NCBI GenBank assembly: GCA_003993805.1
Contig: RSEF01000006.1
Location: 25,099,200-25,163,199, forward strand
Source: Himantopus leucocephalus
Taxonomy: Eukaryota; Chordata; Aves; Charadriiformes; Recurvirostridae
Direction of reading: 5' to 3'
Length of the DNA stretch: 64,000 nt
The position numbers and the translations under genes are program-made. Under the pieces are notes generated by a model. It had not been told where the DNA came from. It did not search any database and worked only from the letters and a program-made list of their open reading frames with translations. How positions within the stretch are numbered: the stretch's first letter is position 1; every line of letters starts with the position of its first letter. This document shows, piece by piece, positions 59,001 through 64,000 of the stretch.

Positions 59001-61881
59001 AGTAATTTCTTAGTTTCTGTGACTACAAGTCCTGCAATTCAAGTTGTCCTCAGTGCTGCAGTTGTCTCTGTACAAGAGCTGATCTTGTTACGATGCAGCA
59101 AGTGAAGAGCTGAGTTTCAGGCTGTAATTCTGAATTTCTTGCACTCTTACTGGTTTTAATTCGGCTTCATGTTATTTGCAGAAATTTATCTGGTGATTTA
59201 ATTGAGTAGTCAGTGTGAATTTTGTGGTGTTCACGTGCATGCAAGGGAGAGGGAGATTTTCTAAGTGTTCAGTGTTCACATGGACATAAACAGGTGGGTT
59301 TCCAGCAGAGACATTTGCATTTGAAAACCTGCTCTAAACGCACAGGGCTTTCCCAGGAGAAGCAACACCAGCAGTGAAACGCAGCGATCGATCAGCATAG
59401 AATTGTGTGAGCGTTTGATGGGTAAAATGTTGTGGTATAAAGACAGGGCCCAAGAATAAGCCTTTTGTGGCTTTGTTTCATTCCTGAAAACTGTGACTGA
59501 GAGGCTTTTATCATTTAAAAAAAAAAAATTAACCAGCCACATTTTGGCTAACCTGGAAAATATCACAAGATCCTTTGCAACATTCCAAGTGCTGCTTCTT
59601 CAATGCAATTTTGATACTAAAAAAAACCCCATTTTTCATTTCTGTCTGCTTATATTTCCCCAATTCTAAAAGTAAAGTAATATCTGAACGACTCCTTTCA
59701 GTTGCAGAGCTGAAAGCATGTAATTTAGTGTACATAATGATAAACTCTTTTAAGCAGCTTGCATTTGCTATGTTTTCTTTCTTTCCTAATTTTAACTAAG
59801 GAAAATATTCTGTTGCTTATCACAACACTGCTGTTACATGCCTTGTTTTTCGAGCCAAGTTCCTTATGGTATTTGGAGTTTATTTGAATTCTTAATCAAA
59901 TGATCTGTCCAAGAAAGTAATCTGAAAAAACACATATAATAAATGTTCACATACACACCAATGGGGACACCTGGTGGAGAAACTACAAGTTGCCCAGGAC
60001 GCCCTGCATTAAACCTATGAACATGAGTTAGCTCATCAGTGGGATGTCTGCAAATATTTTTAACCATGGCAACTGTAAGATAACTCTCATTAGTTTACCC
60101 GCCCGCTGCTGCCAGCTCCCTCCAAGCATCCTGCACTTGCTGCTGCCCAGGAGTACGTGCACGCAAGTCGCAGTGGTGCTGATGCGCAGTGAGTGGCATC
60201 CAAGCACCCCATTCCTCGGTGTCTTTAATGTGACTGGGGACAAAGCTGCAATTACAGGCAAATGCTGTTTCTCTCTTGCTGCTGCACAAGCTGCTGTGTT
60301 CAAGGATTCTTGATAAGCCCTATAGGTAGTTATTTAAGAGGTGTCCTATTGACCTATATTTGGACGGTGATGTGGGAAGGTTAGGTGAAGATCCAGGACC
60401 ATGTCTGCTCCAAACTGGATCCTACTCAGTATCACATGAGATGCTCCAGCCTCGACAGAGAGCAACTCAAGCAACCACTAATTTTCCAGTCTGCAGTGGA
60501 AGCCCTTGTCCTCTTCCAGCGGGCAAGGCCCCCCTTCCCACTATCCTGTAAGCGTGGCCTTGGGAGGACAGCAGCCCAGACTGCCTTCATCAATGAGCTT
60601 GGCCAGGGAGAGGGGCGCTGTGCTTGCCACTGACTTTGGAAGCAGGCAGGCAGTACTCAGTTCATCCCTGGGGCACTGCACCTACGTCAAAGGGCAGACT
60701 ATGGCTTCCAGGCTGTTTATTTGTACGTGCTATAAAAGTTCTACCTGAAGTAGGACAAGCACAAGACCCGAGGACAAGGCAGTTGGCTAGGCAGCATTGT
60801 TGTACGCATGCTCTAGGAACTGTTTGCAAATGGAGCATGCTTTAATTAGTGTGAAAATGGTCGTGATTGTTTATTTTACTCCTAGCTCCCTCAGAAAGCA
60901 AGCATTAGCCTTTCCTGTATGGGGCAGCAGCGTACAGATGGGTTCTGGTGTGCCTTCTGGCATGCACCAGCTGTGGAACATGGGATTATCTGGGGGTTTT
61001 GTCTTTCTAAGTAGGAGAGGAGGAGAAGAAAGGAATGCTTACAGTCGTGAAGAAGGAAGGATAATTTCTGGCTCTTTGTTTTAATGCAGTCTATTCTGAC
61101 ATAGAATGAAATTTATAGCCTACTGGTTTTCTCATTGTTTGGTAAAGAGGGAACATATTAATTATAATTCTGCACCAGAGCCACCAGACAATTGAGAGAA
61201 AGTGATTTTGGCTTAGACCATCACAAGTTGGGCAGCAGACTGTGGATTTTTATTAGATATAGCGGAGTATTATTTATGTTTAATTCACATTTCAGTATCT
61301 TTTCTCTGTGGCAAATCAGAGCTGCAAATTAAGTATGCATCGCCATCCCATAGGTATCCAGTATGCCTGCTGACTTTCTGCGCTCTCTCAACAAATGAGA
61401 CTAATGAGAGACAAGCTAATTTTATTTGTTGGTATTCCTGTGTTGGGATTAATATCAAAGCAGGACACCGTTTTTTGCCACAGGATTTGAGAGTGGGCAA
61501 TTTTAAAGTCGGTGCTTGAATTCAGATGGCTCAATGAGAGTCCTTCCTTCTTCAGGTGCTTCAGCTGTCTTGGAGACTCAGCAGAGCTGGCTGAAGGCAG
61601 TCAGTATGAATAGCCACCAGTTACTGTCCTGGTCCAGACCAGAGGTCCCTGCCTGACAGCGGCCAGGAGCAGATGCTAACAGAAAGAACATTCTAGCAGG
61701 CTTTACAGACTAAATATTTCTTGCTTCTCTCCTTGCAGAAAACACCTTCTGCAGTGGTGACCATGTATCGTGGCACAGCCCTTTGGACAACAGTGAATCT
61801 AGAATCCAGCACATGTTACTGACAGAAGACCCGCAGATGCAGCCGGTGCAGACTCCTTTTGGGGTGGTTACTTTCCTACAG
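10810..61881 (+). CDS. SUFU: SUFU (Suppressor of fused) gene, 5' part, coding exons 1-4, spliced and partial
   Basis: Four plus-strand exons (10810-11009, 17325-17459, 38019-38155, 61739-61881; 200, 135, 137 and 143 nt) join in phase into 615 nt, 205 codons. Exons 2-4 have the same lengths as human SUFU exons 2-4, and exon 1 is 18 nt longer. SUFU binds GLI transcription factors, holds them in the cytoplasm and limits their activity, so it restrains Hedgehog signalling; it works in cytosol, nucleus and at the primary cilium. The product has a disordered Gly/Ser/Pro-rich N terminus (1-34), then the globular N-terminal SUFU domain starting near [18 protein letters not shown]. Residues equivalent to human Y147 and D159, which contact GLI, are kept at 153 and 165. 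About 280 residues, including the C-terminal domain, lie beyond the right edge. Identification is secure. Confidence 0.97.
10855..10902 (+). repeat. SUFU: (Gly-Ser)8-coding tract in SUFU exon 1
   Basis: Eight consecutive GGN-TCN codon pairs encode residues 16-31. Codon use varies within the tract (GGT, GGC, GGG; TCA, TCG, TCC, TCT), so it is an imperfect hexanucleotide repeat. It sits in the disordered N-terminal extension ahead of the folded domain. Confidence 0.95.
11060..11159. other. 100-N assembly gap
   Basis: Exactly 100 Ns, the conventional size for a gap of unknown length. It begins 50 bp after the SUFU exon 1 donor. The same 11-mer, CCTTGTGTGGG, occurs at the left lip (11049-11059) and again at 11184-11194, so the gap probably lies in tandemly repeated GC-rich DNA. 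Confidence 0.97.
16809..16830. repeat. (TTTTG)n simple repeat
   Basis: A short TTTTG tandem that grades into poly-T. Confidence 0.85.
17034..17152 (-). mobile_element. CR1 LINE 3' fragment, minus sense
   Basis: The plus strand reads CATAGAATCATAGAAT, then GGTTGGAAGGGACC and AAGATCATCAAGCCCAACC. These are the reverse complement of the conserved CR1 3' end with its terminal ATTCTATG octamers. The element is 5'-truncated like most CR1 copies. The following T16 run (17161-17176) may be an expansion inside the same element, because CR1-like sequence could resume after it. Confidence 0.85.
17155..17181. repeat. Poly-T run bounded by a CCTCTA/TAGAGG inverted repeat
   Basis: CCTCTA at 17155-17160 and TAGAGG at 17176-17181 are reverse complements on either side of the T run. 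It lies about 145 bp upstream of SUFU exon 2. It is probably incidental. Confidence 0.6.
17325..17459 (+). CDS. SUFU: SUFU coding exon 2
   Basis: The acceptor is TTTTTAATGCAG, after a pyrimidine tract. The first G completes Trp (TG|G). The exon encodes [33 protein letters not shown] and [11 protein letters not shown], and ends GA before GTAAGT. It belongs to the N-terminal SUFU domain. The 135 nt length equals the human exon. Differences from human (LGNPALNV for VGSPSANI, V for I) are conservative and fit an avian orthologue. Confidence 0.97.
22880..23012 (+). mobile_element. CR1 LINE 3' fragment, plus sense
   Basis: The sequence reads GGCCAGGCTGGATGGGGCTT, then GGTTGGAACTGGATGATCTT and AAGGTCCCTTCTAACCC, and ends CATTCTATGATTTTATGA. 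This is the classic CR1 3' tail with terminal octamer-like repeats. Only about 130 bp remain. Confidence 0.92.
23841..23858. repeat. Poly-C run next to an N
   Basis: An N at 23841, then TT and 15 C residues. The run length is probably unresolved. Confidence 0.85.
27010..27125 (+). repeat. Possible ancient amniote interspersed repeat
   Basis: The stretch GTGCCTAAATCCCAGTTGAA, then ATCTGTGGGAGTTCCGGCTC and CTAAA, resembles a short imperfect palindrome seen in many amniote repeat copies (GCCTAAATCCCA paired with TGGGAGTT...CTCCTAAA). I cannot name the family with confidence. Confidence 0.4.
28344..28372. repeat. T/A-rich (ATT)n simple repeat
   Basis: A T run leads into ATTATTATTATTATT and more AT-rich sequence. 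Confidence 0.8.
28700..28850 (+). mobile_element. Probable ancient MIR SINE fragment
   Basis: The order CATTATTTTACATCTGAGAA, TTAAGTAACTTGTTGAGGA, GCAGACAGAGGATTCAAACT and TAGGTCACC follows the MIR consensus blocks (TTTTACAGATGAGGAAACTGA, TTAAGTAACTTGCCCA, GCAGAGCCGGGATTCGAACC, CAGGTC) in the right order and orientation. The copy is highly diverged, as expected for MIR in a bird. Confidence 0.65.
29369..29690 (-). mobile_element. CR1 LINE 3' fragment, minus sense
   Basis: The plus strand begins TTCATAGGATCACTTGGGTT, then AGAAAGGACCTCTGAAA, and runs through TTCCAGGGTTTGACCACTAT to TTAAGGCTGAACAAACCCAG and CCTTTCCTCATG. This is the reverse complement of the CR1 3' region. It is an older, diverged copy of about 320 bp. 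Confidence 0.88.
31027..31100. repeat. Long poly-T tract with embedded N
   Basis: T runs broken by a few C residues and by GCTAATCTAN, with the N at 31077 followed by 23 T. The structure is unreliable at this N. Confidence 0.85.
38019..38155 (+). CDS. SUFU: SUFU coding exon 3
   Basis: The acceptor is TTCCCTCCAG. The first G completes the Glu codon split from exon 2. The exon encodes [37 protein letters not shown] and LARYVFQS, and ends with the G of a split Glu before GTACTG. At 137 nt it equals human exon 3. The tyrosine of LARYVF (residue 153) corresponds to human Y147, a GLI-contact residue. The translated segment appears identical to the human one. Confidence 0.97.
40105..40685 (+). mobile_element. 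CR1 LINE fragment, plus sense
   Basis: Successive CR1 blocks are visible in order: CATGCTGGGTTACCTTAGGA, GAGAGAGTCCAGGG-like, ATGAGGAGAGCTGGAGGGAG, GGTTTAGCCTGTGAAGAGAA, then near the 3' end GCCCTGATCTAGCAT, GGAGACTGGACGAGA and CCTTCAGAGGTCCCTTA. The reading frame is heavily decayed. Confidence 0.85.
43100..43165. repeat. A-rich low-complexity stretch
   Basis: GAAAGAAACAAACAAGAAAA followed by CACACCCAAAAAAG and similar A-rich sequence, directly upstream of an old CR1 copy. Confidence 0.75.
43180..44400 (+). mobile_element. Old, long CR1-type LINE copy, plus sense
   Basis: CR1-like blocks run in order over about 1.2 kb: GCATGGATTTATCAAGAATA, AGAGCTTGGATTCCTC, CAGACACAGCAAAGCACT, GCATCCCAGTTGGAGAGAGT, TGTTTAGTCTAGGGAAGAGA, TCAAATATGCAAAAGGCTGC, TGAAGCACTGGAATAG and a diverged tail near 44340-44400. 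All frames are broken. It may belong to an older CR1/L3-type subfamily, and the ends are approximate. Confidence 0.7.
45335..45440 (-). mobile_element. Probable MIR SINE fragment, minus sense
   Basis: The plus strand reads GTGCTGCAGTTTCCCCCTCT, TTTAAACAAGGGGGATTACA and AGAGTTTTAAGGACTGCAG. This resembles the reverse complement of the MIR 5' half (CCTCAGTTTCCYCATCTGTA, AAATGGGGATAATA). It is short and diverged. Confidence 0.5.
45750..45785. repeat. A/C-rich low-complexity stretch
   Basis: AAAAAAAACCAAAACAAAAC followed by CCAAACCCAAAATAAA. Confidence 0.7.
48745..49165 (-). mobile_element. CR1 LINE 3' part, minus sense, relatively young
   Basis: The plus strand begins GGGTTGGAAGGGACCTCTGG, then AGATCATCTAGTCCAACC, close to the CR1 consensus, and extends to TCTTCTCCAGACTGAAGAGA, CCTCAGCCTTTCCTC. 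The element is 5'-truncated at about 49165. Its ORF2 tail is still open (see the separate entry), so it is less decayed than the other CR1 copies here. Confidence 0.93.
48826..49044 (-). pseudogene. C-terminal remnant of CR1 ORF2 (reverse transcriptase polyprotein)
   Basis: A 72-codon minus-strand frame ends in the family's characteristic tail: [38 protein letters not shown], stop. This is the extreme C terminus of CR1 ORF2, the protein that carries endonuclease and reverse transcriptase. Neither catalytic domain is present, so it is not functional. The stop and the 3' UTR lie where expected for CR1. Confidence 0.9.
53210..54480. other. AT-rich block dense in TAAT-type motifs, possible conserved non-coding element
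   Basis: This part of SUFU intron 3 is low in GC and has many homeodomain-type cores (for example CATTAATTTGATTATCCC, TTAATTTAATGTGGC and CAATTAAA). It has no repeat signature and no coding potential. Such composition is common in conserved enhancers but also in neutral AT-rich DNA, so this is a candidate only. Confidence 0.3.
61739..61881 (+). CDS. SUFU: SUFU coding exon 4
   Basis: The acceptor is CTCTCCTTGCAG. AA completes the Glu codon from exon 3. The exon encodes [38 protein letters not shown] and PFGVVTFLQ, and ends CAG before GTATGG, phase 0. At 143 nt it equals human exon 4. The aspartate of SGDHVSW (residue 165) corresponds to human D159, a GLI-contact residue. The segment is essentially identical to the mammalian protein. 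Confidence 0.97.
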
Positions 61882-64000
61882 GTATGGCCCAGCAATGGTG
61901 GCTCTGACTGTCACCTCCTGGGAGTGGAATACGGCTAACATTACATTTCGTTTAGCTTTGATAAGTCAGATGCTTATTATCCTGTCTTCCACCTTTCTTC
62001 CTTACTTGATTACCGTGGATCTCATCTTTGAGTTGTTACTCTGGAGGTATTCATTAAGCATTTTACCAGGATTGAGCAATGGCCCACTTGGTTCTCAAGA
62101 CAGAGGACTATCTGATGGAGAGAAGCTTTACACCCCGAAACAGACCTGGATTTGAATGTTACATTGCTGCTCTGAAATTTCAAACATTAACATAGGGAAA
62201 AAAGCTGAGAGAAACACTCTTAAAAGGTAATGTAGACCTAAACTGAAATTAATTCTATGGTAGTATCAGTAAGTGATCCGCTGGTTTGAGTTCCAGGAAA
62301 AGAAGAGTTTGAAGTGAGACTCAGAGTTACTTTAGCATTATTTAATGGCAGAAACATAGCTTGCAGCATTGACACAAAGCTTCTTTAGAGGCTAAGTGAG
62401 TTTTCCTGTATTGATCTACTGTTTAAGAAAGGTTCAGGTTTGCTTTGCTAAAGAAACATTTGAAAAATCCCTTGCAATTTAACCCTACTATTCAGTGAGG
62501 GGAGCTTCCTTGGCCAAACAGGTTTGCTTGCTTTCCCAAAGTCCTTCTTCTTAGTCACGTCTCTTAGATATGAGCTGCTTTGGATATTTTTAAATTGCAT
62601 ATGGAGTTATTAACCTTAGTGGAAGAGCTGGCATAGTTTATGCCAACTGCTGATTTATCCCTACTCCGTGGAAAAGCTTCCATCCTGTGGGAAAATGCAA
62701 GTGTCTGTATCTTACAATTTAAGCTTCAAGTTGCTCCCATTTGTCCTTGCCTGTAGTTGCAACATGTAAGGGCAAGCTCCATTACCACAGTCCTGCATAA
62801 GGCAACTGCTGTGCAAGGGCAAAGGCTTTCCTGAATTTTCTGAGGTGCCCAAAAGTCTGTGTTTTATCAATGAGAAAGAGACCAGTGTGGGATTAATCAG
62901 TGGAAAGGTGAGTTGTGGGACCTGGAAGGAGAGACATAGAGCCAAGCTAAGCAGGGTGATTCCCAGCTGACTCCCCAGTTAGTGCTGCATTAGTCCGCAT
63001 CTCTTCTTTAGTGCCCAGCTGTCCTGGATCAAAGGACAGTCAGCTTGTTGCATCCTGAGGCTCTTGGCCTCTAATCTTCCACAACACATATGGTTGATTT
63101 GTTTTTCCCCTTTGTTTGATGCTTGTTGTTACAGATTTATTTTGACCCATGAGGATAAATGATTGCAAAAATAAATGAATGAACACAAAATAATTTCCTG
63201 TTTAGAGTCTTGCTGTTTGTATGTAATTAGTGAGTGAAGGCCCAGGGAGGGGTGTCCTGAAGCGAGGAAGATTCAGGGAGATTCAGCCCGGGACTTGGGT
63301 GGGGATGAAGGGCATATTCAAGGGCTGGGTCCTGAGAAAGTGAGCTCTGCAAGGAGCAGGGGAAGGTAGGGTGTGCAGAGCTGGGTACGTGCTGATGTTG
63401 ATGGTTTTCCACACGGATCTCAATCAGTGCAGATATGTGCTTGCAGCAAAGGCACATCAGGCCTTTGCTGCTCTTCAAAACTTAGTTTTCAGTTCTCCTC
63501 TTTTCCGTTAAAACATCAGTTGAACAGATTCTCACCAAAAATTCAGTGTCATTGGAAAAGGCTTAGAATATTGAGGAAGAAAATAGAAGGCCATGGCTAA
63601 AATATTTTTTTCATCCCGAAGAGTGAATCGTTATGCTCAAAGGCACAAGCCAGCGGTTGATGGATCAGGAAGAAACTGCCTTCCTCTATCAGCTGACGGG
63701 TGTTTCACCCCTTCGTTTGAAGCGGCTGATCTCAGCTGCTGTGAGAGAGACATCTGGTATTGCTCAGTGTGGCAGCTCCCATCCTGAAAAGCAAACACAT
63801 CCTGCCTTATACAGGAAGGCAGAAGTCTGCAATTGCCTGCAGTGACGAGTGGATTATGCGATGTGTAAGCAGCTTTGCTTTATGGTGCCGGGTAAGATGT
63901 AACCAGTCAGCAAACTGAGTTGGTCAAGGATTTATGAGTTGCAAAGCACTCCCTTGTGGCAGCAAGTCCCTTGCCTGATTTAAATTGCTGGTGCAGTTTT
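61882..64000 (+). other. SUFU: SUFU intron 4 (partial)
   Basis: 2.1 kb from the exon 4 donor to the window edge. I looked for the next SUFU exon (IVGVCTEEL in the family) and did not find it. I see no repeat or other gene. Confidence 0.8.

Larger units (their letters stand above)
38156..61738 (+). other. SUFU: SUFU intron 3
   Basis: A 23.6 kb GT-AG intron. Contents: CR1 fragments at 40105-40685 (plus), 43180-44400 (plus, old) and 48745-49165 (minus, youngest looking), a probable MIR at 45335-45440 (minus), A-rich low complexity at 43100-43165 and 45750-45785, and an AT-rich, TAAT-rich block at about 53210-54480. The remainder is single-copy sequence with no recognisable exon. Confidence 0.85.

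Overview
This is a 64 kb piece of vertebrate nuclear DNA, most likely from a bird. The basis for that is scattered CR1 LINE copies, few interspersed repeats, long spliced introns, and protein segments very close to known amniote sequences. A turtle or crocodilian cannot be formally excluded, but the low repeat density favours a bird. The single-copy sequence accounts for two recognisable genes, arranged head to head as in the human ACTR1A-SUFU neighbourhood.

Left part (1 to about 8.5 kb): the 5' portion of ACTR1A (ARP1/centractin, the dynactin filament subunit) on the minus strand. Four coding exons can be read with exact GT-AG junctions: 8298-8345, 2511-2575, 1528-1603 and 614-739. They join in phase to give the first 105 residues. 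The remaining exons lie beyond the left edge. A CpG island at about 7.45-8.56 kb covers exon 1 and the promoter. It carries two ZNF143-type motifs, an NRF1 palindrome and CCAAT boxes.

Centre (about 8.56-10.2 kb): a less GC-rich spacer with no recognisable gene, then a second CpG island (about 10.15-11.4 kb) that holds SUFU exon 1.

Right part (10.8 kb to the end): the 5' portion of SUFU (Suppressor of fused, the negative regulator of GLI factors in Hedgehog signalling) on the plus strand. Four coding exons can be read: 10810-11009, 17325-17459, 38019-38155 and 61739-61881. Together they encode the first 205 residues. The introns are about 6.3, 20.6 and 23.6 kb. The fourth intron and later exons run off the right edge.

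The rest is intronic: CR1 fragments in both orientations (one with a 72-codon open tail of the CR1 reverse-transcriptase ORF), probable ancient MIR SINEs, simple repeats, one 100-N assembly gap, and six isolated Ns next to homopolymers. I see no operon, CRISPR array, tRNA or rRNA, phage or other novel genetic system. The most useful oddities are a (Gly-Ser)8 tract in the SUFU N terminus, a probable collapsed minisatellite at the gap beside SUFU exon 1, and the motif layout of the ACTR1A promoter island.
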